A stretch of 64,000 nt of DNA from Bisporella sp. PMI_857. Lineage: Eukaryota > Ascomycota > Leotiomycetes > Helotiales > Helotiaceae. The position numbers and the translations under genes were made by a program. The first letter of the stretch is position 1. Every line of letters begins with the position of its first letter. Below, piece by piece: positions 1-10,766 of the stretch. Where the stretch lies: positions 62,001-126,000 of the forward strand of contig JAJSPD010000071.1 of NCBI GenBank assembly GCA_021307315.1. Direction: 5' to 3'. Under the pieces are notes generated by a model. That model was not told where the DNA came from. It saw only the letters and a list, made by a program, of their open reading frames with translations, and did not search any database.

Positions 1-347
1 TGATCTGCGATCACAAACGAGCCGTTGCCGGCACGAGTGGCTCCCTCCTCGACTGCAACAATGATCGAGTAACGGGCTTCGCTGTCCCACCACTTTGCAC
101 CAAGAAGCAATAAGCGTTGGCAGAAAGCATCTTCTGCTTTTTGGTCTTCGAGTCGCTCTATAGGTGGATCAAGCGGGTCAAGTCCAAGAAACTCGAAATC
201 AATCGCATCGGCTTTGTTGAGGATGATGACACCACCTCTCGATGGCCATGCGTAGATACTGGCTTCATTATCACCGAAGCTAGTGCGGATGGTGCTGTCG
301 TATGGGCAGGTCATCCCACCGCACACATATGTTCTGCGAGAAGTCAT
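1..347 (-). CDS. Unrecognised protein, cut by window edge
   Basis: A continuous minus-strand frame runs from an ATG at 345-347 to the left edge with no stop, giving 115 residues of the N terminus. It begins MTSRRTYVCGGMTCPYDST and contains hydrophobic segments (GGVIIL, YSIIVAVEEG) spaced by acidic stretches. It has no signal peptide and no domain that I recognise. Opposite-strand frames overlap it but look less protein-like. The frame stays open upstream of the chosen ATG, so an upstream exon is possible. No function is proposed. The C terminus lies outside the window. Confidence 0.6.
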   Translation of the reverse strand, partial: MTSRRTYVCGGMTCPYDSTIRTSFGDNEASIYAWPSRGGVIILNKADAIDFEFLGLDPLDPPIERLEDQKAEDAFCQRLLLLGAKWWDSEARYSIIVAVEEGATRAGNGSFVIAD

Positions 348-1101
348 TTTGAGGCTCGCAGTTCTAACGAGTCGAGCGTGGTTAGGCCAGTCAAAATGTA
401 CCAAATGAGGTAAAAGCAATTCATAAATACACCGAAGAGTAGCCCTGGTATGTGTTGAGTACTTTATCGATCCTGGGTACTTTATTTTTATGGAGATGAT
501 GAGGATGGTGTATTTGCCGGCTGTGCAAATAAGGTACCAGTACTCACATCCGTAGGCGGCGCGGGGTGTGGCGGTACAGTTACCTTATTAGGAGATGGTG
601 CTCCAATTGGGCACATCGGTTATACCCAGGCTGTGGCGGGAGGATCGAAATCATCCCCCTATATTTCATGAATTCGCCTCCACAGCTCCATGCCATTTAG
701 GCCTTTTATATGGTCTGGAGGAGTCATCCAATCACGTGCACCCTCTAGAGTTTGTCTCACCCCGGTTCCTGTGTTGCTAAATACATCATTTTACCATTCC
801 TCCATTCATGCAAGTATACGATTTTTTTGTTCTTGAGGTAGCTATCTTAGTCGAGTCCTTCCTTCGCCTGTCTTTGTCGGCTCAATTGAGTTCGAACCGC
901 CCCGTCCTCAATACCTTGTATCACCAAGTATGGGTTGTGAGAGGATGAAATGTGAGTGGAAAAGCCCCTCCTATCTCTCTTTTCTCTGTAGAATCCATTT
1001 AAACACTGATCTCTCCAATCCCAACTCTTCAGTATTTTAAATCTTTCGAATTTATCAAACTTATCCCATCGAAAAACAAATGCATTAAATGCATACGCAA
1101 A
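348..1101. other. Intergenic, probable divergent promoter region
   Basis: This lies between the left-edge minus-strand gene and the plus-strand secreted peptidase-like gene, so it should carry both promoters. Short frames exist but none looks coding. No repeat or RNA gene seen. Confidence 0.5.
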
Positions 1102-3408
1102 ATGTACTTCTCTATTCTTCTTCACTTCCTGGCTCGTGGCCTGCTCGTTCTTACTACGGTTCTTTGCGTTGCTGCTGTACCCATTGTGGATGGAGATGAA
1201 GAACCAGCTTCAGTTCGCCCACGAGACTCCAAATCAACTCCTAACCCACTCGATTATGCGCCAGATACATCAAAAGATGAATTTCCTCCGTACCCTCCTA
1301 TGCGCAATACCGACGGGTCCAATATTACCGCCCAAAACTTACGGGGCGTCAGACTCTTTGGCTGGAAAGGCTGCTCATCGCCTGATGTGAAAACGATCTC
1401 GGATTCCTTCGATGATTTTGAAAAGCTTGCCAAGCAAGAAGCTTTGTGGAAAAGTATTGACTGGAACTCTCAAGCTGCTAAAGAGATCTGGGGCTATGGG
1501 ACTGGTAACAAGGTGGTGACTGACAAACGCAAGACTCAGATTCAACGTGAATACAAATCACCAAATATTTTTCAAGTGTGATAGAAATTGCTGACTTATT
1601 GAAGAGATCTATCAATCGGCAGAACAAGTTCGTAGTAAGGCCTGGTATGTAAGTCACCTTCCTGGGGTGAAAGCTCACTTTTGGGATTTCTCTTAGAGGA
1701 GCTCTTGCACAATCTCCTGAATATGCATTCTGACACGACTTCCTGGTTAGGTTCCCCCTTACGATGACTTTACTCCCCCGTGGATGGCTTGGAGATACCT
1801 TTGGATAGAAGTTTGTTCTTTCCCATGGGTTTGAGTGGTATATAAGTAACAAAGACTAGATTGCATGCAGCAGTGTTAAGGGAGACCCGAAAAATGAATG
1901 CGGTGATCGACCAGAAAAGGATCCAAAGTGTCCTGGCGGGAGAGACCCACCTCCCGGCGGGATGAACAGTGAAATGGAAGCCTTCAGCAACCCCCTTGGA
2001 AAATACAGTAAAATCACCTTCTGTGAACACTTCTTCCTCCGAATGGTGTCTTTGGGCACCGTCATCGACGAAGCAAAGAAAGAATTGACTCCAGCGGAGA
2101 AGAACGATCTCTGGGAATATCAAAATAGAGCTCGCACAGTCTTTCATGAGATCACCCATCTCAATTATTTCATGAATGCCCCTGATAAGAGCCCATATGT
2201 AGACGACTTGGAAATTCCATTCGGGCCAAAAGGAAGAAGGAAATATACGACTGCATATGGCCCTGAAAACATTAAGATTGTTGCAAACTACGAGGCAGCT
2301 GACAAAGGGGGGTTTTATACTCAGCGTAATGGTATGATAATTGTGCCTAGTATGGCTAAATGACTTCCCTGGCTCACTTCTTTAGCTGATTCTTATGCCT
2401 GGTTTGCCGTTGCAAAATATGTTGAGCAGGAGATTGGCAAGTATGTCTGCACTATTATTGGGCAACGGCTAGTCCTAATGGCATATCTAGATACCCTTCA
2501 GATCCTGTAATTACAAAAAGACCAGTAGCCGCCCCACGAGATGGAGACAAGAAGGAATTTGCCACTTCTAGCGAAACTGAAGAAGGAAACAATGCTGATA
2601 TAAACAGCGCAGCACCGCCAACTGGTGGAGTAAATGCAACATCCGATAAGCACTGGACCCCTAACTGCCCAGATCATCCACAGATCCTATCTGACACCTT
2701 CGGTGTATCTTCCGTAGACGTATCACGGCTATCGATAACATGTGACAAGACCCAACTAAGTGGGGTTCCTTACAATGTTTTTCATGGAACGGCTGGAAAT
2801 GTGTACGATAAGTTCTGCTTCAATCTAGATTCAACGAATGGCCAGGAATGGAGCGTCAATGCTCACGGGGACAAACAACTTAGCAATCCCTTACGTCTTC
2901 GCCAGACCATACCTGCCAATGACCAGCCCCATAAAAAACGCACACCACCTCCAAATCCCAATGCTTATGACAGCTACTCATTTGACTTGAAATGGGAGAC
3001 AAACAGTCAGACCCTGGGATGTGGACAGAATATTGATAGCTGTCGTGATGTTTTTGCCGCCATGACTAACTCTCCATGTGGACATCAAGCTAGTAAGTCA
3101 CACCGAGCCTCTTGTGAGTTTCAACGATGGAACGCTCTTTTGACATACCATACACAGGTCAGCAAAACATTATGGCTACAGCCGGTAAAGCAGATGTCAA
3201 AGGTTGTGGTACATACTCGTATAAAATTAACTCGCCCAAGAAGCCACCAGCGACAACACCTGATAATGATTCACGTGATTGCAAAACCTGTGGGTCCAAC
3301 CTTGGAGCCAGTAGTTGTAGTGCGAAAGATGGAAAATGTCTTGTTGACCAATGCAAAAATGACAAGAGTTGCCAGGCATGCAAGATTGACTGTGGTCAGT
3401 ACAAATAG
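1102..3408 (+). CDS. Secreted HExxH metallopeptidase-like protein with cysteine-rich toxin/chitinase-type tail
   Basis: I assemble seven exons: 1102-1546, 1605-1648, 1751-1810, 1860-2331, 2386-2440, 2491-3092, 3158-3408. All phases agree and give 642 aa. The first 25 residues form a signal peptide. Exon 4 encodes HEITH (about residues 279-283), the zinc motif of gluzincin/aspzincin peptidases, followed by TTAYG and, across the next intron, QRNADSYAWFAVAKY, closely resembling the 'NADTYA' region of M35 deuterolysins. The usual GTxDxxYG aspartate is not obvious, since threonine sits where it would align, so catalytic activity is uncertain. The C-terminal half (exons 6-7) is a separate secreted domain with a PCG motif, a GCGTYSYKIN motif and a tail of eight closely spaced cysteines, like tails of fungal killer-toxin-like or chitinase proteins. 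Likely acts outside the cell. Exons 2-3 are short and the least certain. Confidence 0.75.
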
Positions 3409-4839
3409 AGTTTGCTCTCTTTTTCTTGGTTAGTATTGTATTCTTATTAGTGTGTTTGGAGTTATTAGTCTTTTCCTGTTGGCTATTTTTAGAAAAGGTT
3501 AGATGTTCACACCATTTTTCTAATATATTATTTCCTTATAAACTCTCCTGAAACCTGAACTCGGTAGCAAGTCAGCCAACAGACTAATATTCAAATGTAA
3601 TAAAACATTTGTTCCAATAGGATCAATTATCAGTAACCCGGTTTGCTACCACCAAAATGCTTCTGGGTCACATCATGATAACTTCGGGGAGCGCAATCTA
3701 ATGGTGCGAAGGATGCTTGCTCAGGCGCTACCAGGCACAGTTTCAGCACTGACTCCGGCCTATAGGAGTGAGACCGGAGAAGGCAGAAGAAAAACAGCAA
3801 CAGTGATAAATAAAAAAGAAAAAGAAGAAAAAGAAGAAAAAGAAAGCAAAAGAAAGGAGAACAGCCATATATAGAGTATGAAACTTTTACCTAAATGCAT
3901 AGGAGAACGTAAGAAAAATTGAGGTATAGCATAGAAAGTACCTTTATATGGTATGCTATTTTGCATTTTATGTAAAAATAGGACACAAAGAATAATGTTT
4001 AAGGATGGGTAGTTCATGTATAGTAGCGATTTATTTTGGACCCTTGCCAGGCAAGGATTAATTTGGGCCTTTCGTTAAAAATTTGGCGATTTTTAACAAG
4101 TTAGTGTAAAGAACCAAGTGCGTTGCCTAAGCAAAGGTGGCTAAGGTCATATGAGTCTAAGCGTCGAGATTCTGATGGTATAGCATGGATAACAAACTTA
4201 TTGCTTGCCCTATTTAAATCATATACTTAGCCATATTGTTAACTCAAATAAATGTATTCTTTGAAATCCTTAAGCCTTTGTAAGTATTTGCTTTTTCATG
4301 GCGCCTGTGCTTGGTAGCCGTTAAAGGTGAATCCTATTAACTTAGTAGTAATAACTAGGATTATTGCCCTATAGCAGATGTCTCCACGTTACAAGATCAT
4401 GGAAATGTGCGAAATGAATAGGAAGCAATGAATATTCTTGGAATATTGAGTTTAAGCCTATTTTGATGTAATAATGGGTTGCTGAAGGCCTACAGCTTAG
4501 TGGTGGACTATTTACAAAGGGGGGGTTATTTTTACTAGCTTCCGATGCTTTCCTCGATATTTCTTTGCTCTCGTCTATCACCTCCTAAATCCCAGATTTG
4601 TAAAAGCACCGTATCGCTACCCAGCAGCTGGCCTGATTGGGGCTTTGTCGTCATGATAATCCGAACTCCGTAAACTCGTCCTCATCCTCGTTCCGCTCCT
4701 TCTCCATCATCAGCCCCTTAAATGCGGAAGGCATCGTGTCGCCATTAAGATCTGACAACATGACATCTAACGCTTTATATCCATGTGATTTAGCTACTCA
4801 CAAGCAGCCAGTCGCGGATGAACTGACATACCGATATTC
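3409..4839. other. Intergenic, AT-rich, no gene seen
   Basis: Downstream of the secreted peptidase-like gene. Apart from a purine-rich low-complexity tract (separate entry) I see only short unconvincing frames and stop-rich AT sequence. Confidence 0.5.
3808..3860 (+). repeat. GAAAAA-type low-complexity tract
   Basis: A run of A with interspersed G (GAAAAAGAAGAAAAAGAA and similar) on the plus strand. It generates spurious Leu/Phe/Ser-rich frames on the minus strand. Confidence 0.8.
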
Positions 4840-5220
4840 CAACCAGATTATTTGGATTAGCTGGCTTGCGCAAGTCTCTTCCTACAGCTCCCGCTGGAAT
4901 TGGGGCTCGAAATCTACAAATTCGTACTTCCACCTAAGACACCATTTTGAAGCGTGTAGTTGAGACCTTCTAGAAAGCCGCCGACCTTGCTATGATATCT
5001 ACTTATAAGCTAATTTACAAAGAGGCGTTGCCCGTGTTCTTCTCTGCCAGCAATTTCCTTATCAGTAATCTATACCTTCGTGATCCTAGCCCATTTCTTA
5101 ACAATGCCAGCGACGTGATGCTCGAATGGTATCATCCCACCGGTCGAGGCCAATGGCAAATTCAACTCAGCAAGCGTACGGAGCCTCCGGTGCTCCAAAG
5201 TCCAAACTATCCATATTGAG
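4840..5220 (+). pseudogene. Relic of the fungal 'LPLEIRLKIYEYVLP' (F-box-like/DUF7730-type) family
   Basis: One frame reads LPLELGLEIYKFVLPPKTPF then stop at about 4897-4960. Another frame resumes at about 4991 with STYKLIYKEALPVFFSASNF and LRDPSPFLNNAS. These match the family's opening motif (LPLEIRLKIYEYVLP) and its later TCRQIYxEALPxxYxxNTF and L..F...GxxN segments, in the right order but separated by stops and a frame change. The N-terminal and C-terminal parts are not recoverable. I read this as a decayed gene, not an intron-containing one, because no consistent splice joins the pieces. The family assignment is from pattern memory. Confidence 0.45.
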
Positions 5221-6334
5221 ATAGGAATTACCCTAGGTGGCGAGATGTATTGTGACTTTGAGCGCCAATACTAGGATCAAGGAGACTAGGGATGTTTTTT
5301 TTCGAGTGCGGCGCGATGACTGTTCTTATCATGATTCCAGGAGTCAGTAAATTGAAGTCCTCTCTCCGCTATTCATGGCTGGCGCGGGCGAATATAGCTT
5401 TGGGGGCCTATATGACGGAGTAACTCGCATTGTTGACATCAAAAAGCTGGCTCGGAATAAAGATTTCATGATCAGCTACTATAATAAAGCTCTACTAACT
5501 GTGGACTAGATTGCTATGTTATATTATCAAAAGCGGATATCCTTGTCTACCATAGAGAAGGTTTTTAAATATGAAGGTAGTGACACAAGCTTGATGAAAT
5601 TCTAGGTACGGACTGAGGACGGTAGGGATGTTGAGATTGCTCTTTGGTTGTGAGGGACAAGGCGAAAGAGTGACGGCAGGAAGTATTAGAGAGGGCGTAC
5701 TTTGTACAGTTCTCTTCGTCTGGATGGAAGAGGACGAGCAGGATGACGCACATCTTGAATAGATACCCTGCTAATTGATTTGAACTACGGTGAAAAAGGT
5801 TGGGATTAGTTGATGGGCAGGCATACAGGTGTATTGAGCCTCAGATATCCTATGCAATTCAAGTTGGTTACCTGTCTTGTATAATCCGTTACCGTGGACT
5901 TGCGGAGCTGCTGAAGTTCACTTAGCCAGCCAATCTACCAAAGCTGTTTAAGTAAACCATGAAGCCATGGAGCTTCAATTGAAATATAGACAGAGGCGCT
6001 AAGAAAAGACCCTCATATTTCTCAAAGCCATATGTTTAATAGATCCACTGAAATCGGATTATCCTTGTAATTGCGTCTGGAGGGCTTCAGATAATAGCTT
6101 GCTAGAGTGGACCAGAGTCTAATTTGAAGACCATAATGACTTTATCATAACATGAAGATAAATTTGTTAACATTTCTAATTGTATTTATACTCTGGCTTG
6201 TGATGGTTCACACTCCTATACCACATTCACCATCTCATTCTTTAGAATATATACAGGATCTATGATAGAAATATCATCCTTATTTACCTTGCTAGAGGAC
6301 ATTGATACTGGTTTGATGGACACGTACATCTCTT
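5221..6334. other. Intergenic, no gene seen
   Basis: AT-rich sequence with many stops in all frames, between the decayed relic and the 3' end of the TRM61 gene. Nothing recognisable. Confidence 0.5.
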
Positions 6335-7867
6335 CTACTTCTCACCGGCCGCTTTTGGATCTTCAGATGTCATCGTTTCCGTTCGATCAACAGGTATTGA
6401 GGGATTATCGCCAGAAACTTTGTTCGCAGCCTCTTTAGCAGCTTTCTTCTGTGCTCTTTTGCTTATTGGATTTGGCCCACCAGCCTGCGGCTCCACTTCA
6501 TGTCGGATCTCAATAGGCCACTGATTCCGCATTCTCGCCTCGTCTTCCTCGGTCCACTCTTGAGGCAAGATGGCAAAGACCAAATAACTAGTGTGATTTT
6601 TTACCTCTTGCTCTGTTCGATGTACCAGCTTTCCCTCCTTATACACCTTTCTCTCCACCAAGCTTTCAATAATCTTTTCCCGATTGTTTGGGTTATCTTT
6701 TCTTCTTGTTGTCTTGGCACCGGTTTCGTGGAAAAGTTTAAAGTTGCCCTCAACCTCAAGAAGGCGTTGCAGAGCCTCATCGACCGAAGCGGGACCAGTT
6801 TGGAGACCACGTTGAGCGCCGTTATCGATACCAATTCGTTCTCGGCGGATCTCTAAACGCCTGTGAGCAATCGCAACCATTTCAATGTCTACCCATCCGA
6901 GCTGGCGCATCACAGACATCGTCTTCTGAACTTGCTCAATGCATGGAGAGAAAGTGCAAATATGAACAGGGGTTGAGGGGTTAAGTGGGGACACAAATGA
7001 ACCGGGTTTTGATCGAACGAGATGTGGTAGAGCGAGCCACGGTGCAGGCAGATCTAGGAAAATGGCATCGGCACAGGGACTTTGCCCGTCCACTAGAAAC
7101 CCTTCCTCGCATACATCTCTATGCGTGATCTCGACAATTCCTTCTAGATCGTGTTCTCGTATCTCTTCCTGAAGTTTTTGGTGACGCTGCTCATGAAATT
7201 CATAGCTCCAGACTTTACCAACCTTCCTACGCTTATTCGGCAACTCATCTGTCTCCGGATAGCCACGATAAACTGCTCGAGCAGATGCATGTGTGAAAGA
7301 ACCACTTCCCGCACCAGCTTCAATAAGCGCTGAACCTGGTCTTGCCCGTATTCGGTGTAGAATATAGCTATAGTCTGGCGTGTAGACGACTTGTGTACGA
7401 TGAGGGAGAGAGCTTGTCCAGTTTTCTGGTGTTGGTGCTAATAAATGTGCAAAACCACTTTGAGCTGCAACTGCTTCGACCTCTTCCTTCCCTATGCCAG
7501 CGCCGTCAATGACTGCTTCTGTATATCCATCTTCTCCGGTCTTTTGTCTCTTACTCGATGTGTCTTCGGCCTGTGGACCGTTGCGCTTTCGTTTCTTCTC
7601 CAGTTCCTTGATTCTCCTTCCTCTCGAGCCTGTGTCGACCTTTGATGCTATGATCTGAGTCCCCCATGGCTGTCCAATCAATGTGCTATGCGGAAATGAG
7701 CCAAATCGTGTGTTCACGACCTTGCCCTCCGCATACCCCTCATGGTCCTCGTCATGCTCCTTGAGTACTGTAGGCAATTGAAGGTCGCGCTTGAGATGAA
7801 TAATAGAGAGCTTTCCAGCCTGTGCAACTGTGCCTGGGTGAAGGAAGGGTGAAGATTTCACCAGCAT
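6335..7867 (-). CDS. trm61: tRNA (adenine(58)-N1)-methyltransferase catalytic subunit
   Basis: A single uninterrupted exon of 510 aa. Trm61 (Gcd14) with Trm6 forms the nuclear complex that methylates A58 in the T loop of tRNAs, including initiator tRNA-Met. The N terminus has the beta-barrel-type segment with RFGSFPHSTLIGQPWG. The Rossmann S-adenosylmethionine site is LIEAGAGSGSF near residue 182, followed by YEFHEQRHQKL and the acidic ADAIFLDLPAPWLALP segment that holds the catalytic aspartate of the family (D-L/V-P-x-P-W). CTFSPCIEQVQKT and the VDIEMVAIAHRRLEIRRER strand follow. The basic insert (about 80-115) and KKAAKEA tail are usual fungal extensions and could act as nuclear signals. 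It is longer than the yeast protein (383 aa) because of these inserts. It is divergent from the cysteinyl-tRNA synthetase gene with only 206 bp between start codons. Confidence 0.96.
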   Translation of the reverse strand: MLVKSSPFLHPGTVAQAGKLSIIHLKRDLQLPTVLKEHDEDHEGYAEGKVVNTRFGSFPHSTLIGQPWGTQIIASKVDTGSRGRRIKELEKKRKRNGPQAEDTSSKRQKTGEDGYTEAVIDGAGIGKEEVEAVAAQSGFAHLLAPTPENWTSSLPHRTQVVYTPDYSYILHRIRARPGSALIEAGAGSGSFTHASARAVYRGYPETDELPNKRRKVGKVWSYEFHEQRHQKLQEEIREHDLEGIVEITHRDVCEEGFLVDGQSPCADAIFLDLPAPWLALPHLVRSKPGSFVSPLNPSTPVHICTFSPCIEQVQKTMSVMRQLGWVDIEMVAIAHRRLEIRRERIGIDNGAQRGLQTGPASVDEALQRLLEVEGNFKLFHETGAKTTRRKDNPNNREKIIESLVERKVYKEGKLVHRTEQEVKNHTSYLVFAILPQEWTEEDEARMRNQWPIEIRHEVEPQAGGPNPISKRAQKKAAKEAANKVSGDNPSIPVDRTETMTSEDPKAAGEK

Positions 7868-8073
7868 GTTGGGTGCTTTTATATAATTTGGAGGGGAACA
7901 GCCTGGTTGGTACTTTGAGATTATTTATCTTTTTGCAAGAAGAAATTGATGATTCAGCCTTGGTGGCCTGTGCGGGCGAGGCTAGGGCTTGGCGACCCCT
8001 GGAGAATCGAATTGGAGTCATCGTTTCCAAAACTATTTTGACTCACTCAGCCTTCATCTTGCATATCGCCTGA
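7868..8073. promoter_or_regulatory. Short bidirectional promoter between trm61 and cysteinyl-tRNA synthetase
   Basis: The ATGs of two divergent tRNA-related genes are separated by 206 bp, so both promoters must lie here or overlap the 5' UTRs. I see no clear TATA box. Shared control of the two genes is an inference from the arrangement only. Confidence 0.6.
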
Positions 8074-10766
8074 ATGCTGCTGAATTCCTTTCGACTTACA
8101 CGACTCTTTTCTTCTTTTGCTTCTTCTCCTCCTCATGCCCGTTTTGTTCGCGCATATAGTACTGCCCCTTCACGAACCATGGCGCAATTGAAGCTTCACA
8201 ATTCTTTGAAGCCAGGACAGGCTGTACCTTTTATCCCAATTGAAGAGGGAAAGGTGTCCTGGTACGCCTGCGGACCGACAGTTTACGATCATTCCCACTT
8301 GGGTCATGCACGCAATTATGTATCCACGGATATCATTCGACGGATTATGCTTAACTACTTCAATTTCAAAGTGAATTTTGTTATGAACATTACGGATGTG
8401 GATGATAAGGTAGATGCCCCTCCCCTTAAGTGTCAATGCCCCGCCAAACCCAAACCAACGCTGACATTAAAAATGCTAGATTATATTGCGGGCGCGCAGA
8501 CAAAAATTACTCGAATTAGAGAAATCCAAGACTTACACAGAGGCTGAGTTATCAGAACTGGCTGCGCAAGCATTTGAAGCGTACGCGAAAGGGAATCTCC
8601 CAGAATTACTGAAGACGTCTGATGGAAAGGTCCTTGGCCCAGACAATTATGCGACAACACGGGATAAGGCATATGGAAAGGTTCTGGCGGGTGGTACGCT
8701 TAGTGGGGAAGGCAAGCCTGGGGACGATGAAGCTAAAATGAAGATGCATCTCAGCAATCTGACTGCTGCTACCGACGCCATAAAGGAAAAGAAAGTGTTT
8801 GGTGGTGCCGATGAGATTCTGCTACCTTTTTTGGATTCACTGTACAAAGAGACCGTGGATGCGAAAGATCACAAGACTTGGACAGATGTGACAGAGTACT
8901 GGGAGGCCCAATTCATGGAGGACATGGATGCGCTGAATGTCTTAAGGCCAGATACTATCACTCGAGTCACCGCTTATGTTCCCCAGATCGCAGCATTTGT
9001 TGAGAAGATTATCCAGAAAGGATTCGCTTATGAGGCAGATGGCTCCGTATATTTTGACATTGCGGCGTTCGAGAAAGCAGGTAACCCATATGCTCGATTA
9101 CGGCCCCAGAGTCGGAACGATAAGGCGTTACAGGAGGAAGGTGAGGGGTCATTGGGCAAGAGCTTGGGGGGCAAGCGAGGTGCGGGCGACTTCGCTCTAT
9201 GGAAAAAATCAAAAGCTGGAGAGCCTAGCTGGCCAAGTCCATGGGGAGAGGGTAGACCAGGGTGGCATATCGAGTGCTCGGTCATGGCATCTGATGTGTT
9301 AGGATCTCAGATGGATATTCATTCTGGAGGTATTGATCTCGCATTTCCTCACCACGACAATGAATTGGCTCAGAGTGAAGCATATTATTGTGACCATGGC
9401 CATGAGCATATCTGGGTGAAATACTTTCTACACATGGGCCATCTTTCAATTGCTGGCTCAAAGATGTCAAAGTCATTGAAGAATTTCCAAACCATTAAAG
9501 ATGCGTTAAAAACAGATTATACACCACGAGGAATGCGAATAGTATTCCTCTTGGGCCGTTGGAATGACGGTGTCGAGATATCGCCCGATATGAGGCTGAT
9601 GGCCTCAAGTTGGGAAGCGAGTGTCAATGTAAGTCTGGGTGTTTAGTCAAGTGATATGATACTTACATTTACAGAACTTTTTTATTAATGTCAAGGCGCA
9701 CGTGCTCGCATCTGACGAGCTCGACCTGAGCACCCTTTCGGTTAGTCCCGAGACTGATGAGCTTCAACTAGTCCTTAAGAAGGCGGAAGAAGATATGAAA
9801 TCCGCCTTAGAAGATTCTTTCGATACGCCACGTGCAATGCGCATCATTGATGAGCTCATCAATAAAGCCAGCGTACATATGTCCAAGCCGAAGTCAGAAC
9901 TGGATATTTCTGGATTGAAGAGCCTGGGAATTTGGGTTACACGTATCGTTGGGATATTTGGTCTTGATGAAAATGCTTCTGCACCATATAATGGACTAGG
10001 CTGGACTAGAACCTCTGACGATGCAGAAGTGTCACCAGACCAGATTGTTGCACCATATGCGGAGGTGTACCAACAGCTGAAGGATAAAGTTGAGAGTCTG
10101 AAGCTGCAATCGGACACTGTGGATGCAGTTCTTGCAGTCGACCTCAATAGTGAGTTTAAGTCACTCATCACAGCAGGTAAAAAGGAGCCTGAAGTCCTCT
10201 CATATCCGTATCTCCGAGCGGTGTCCACTCTTCGAGGATTGTTGCGGAAATTCGCAAGCTCCAAGCCCCCTCCAGCACCAGAACTGAAGAAGGAGCTCCT
10301 TGAATTGTCAGACAAGATCCGTGACGTTGATCTTACAAATCTTGGAGTTTACCTTGAGGATCGTGGCGTTGATGCAAATAAGCAAGAGCAAGATTCATTG
10401 ATTAAGTTTATACCTAAGGAAGAGCTACTTGCCCAACAGCAAGAGAAGGCCGACAAACTTGCACAAAAACTTGCACAGAAGGAAGCGCAAAAGGCCGAAA
10501 AAGCAAAACTCGATGCCGAGAGAGCCGAGAGAGCGAAGATTGCGCCTTCAGATTTGTTTAAAACTGATGAGGTTCGTAACACATTGTTGCCCTTAATTTT
10601 CCATGAAATTCTGACAATAAGACAGTTCTCTGCATGGGATGAGCGAGGCATCCCTACAAAGCTAAGGGATGGGAAAGACATACCAAAGAGTGCCGCCAAG
10701 AAACATGTCAAGGCCTGGGAGGCTCAGAAAAAGGCCTACGATGAATACAAGACTGCTTCTGGTTAG
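8074..10766 (+). CDS. CRS1: Cysteinyl-tRNA synthetase, probable cytosolic/mitochondrial dual form
   Basis: Class I synthetase attaching cysteine to tRNA-Cys. Four exons, all phase 0: 8074-8409, 8480-9628, 9675-10571, 10626-10766, giving 840 aa. HIGH-type motif HLGH at 75-78, KMSKS intact near residue 455 ([10 protein letters not shown]). Zinc ligands are visible as Cys66 in YACGPT, the Cys of HIECSVM, and FPHHDNE. A lysine/alanine-rich helix and the fungal WDE.G.PT tail end the protein. The first 35 residues are basic and hydroxylated with no acids (mitochondrial presequence-like), and a second ATG at 8179 in stronger context begins the conserved body, suggesting two start sites. The last intron (10572-10625, 54 nt) has no stop in frame and its retention would add 18 residues, but the family reads DE-F/Y-SAWDE directly, so I splice it. 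Confidence 0.95.
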
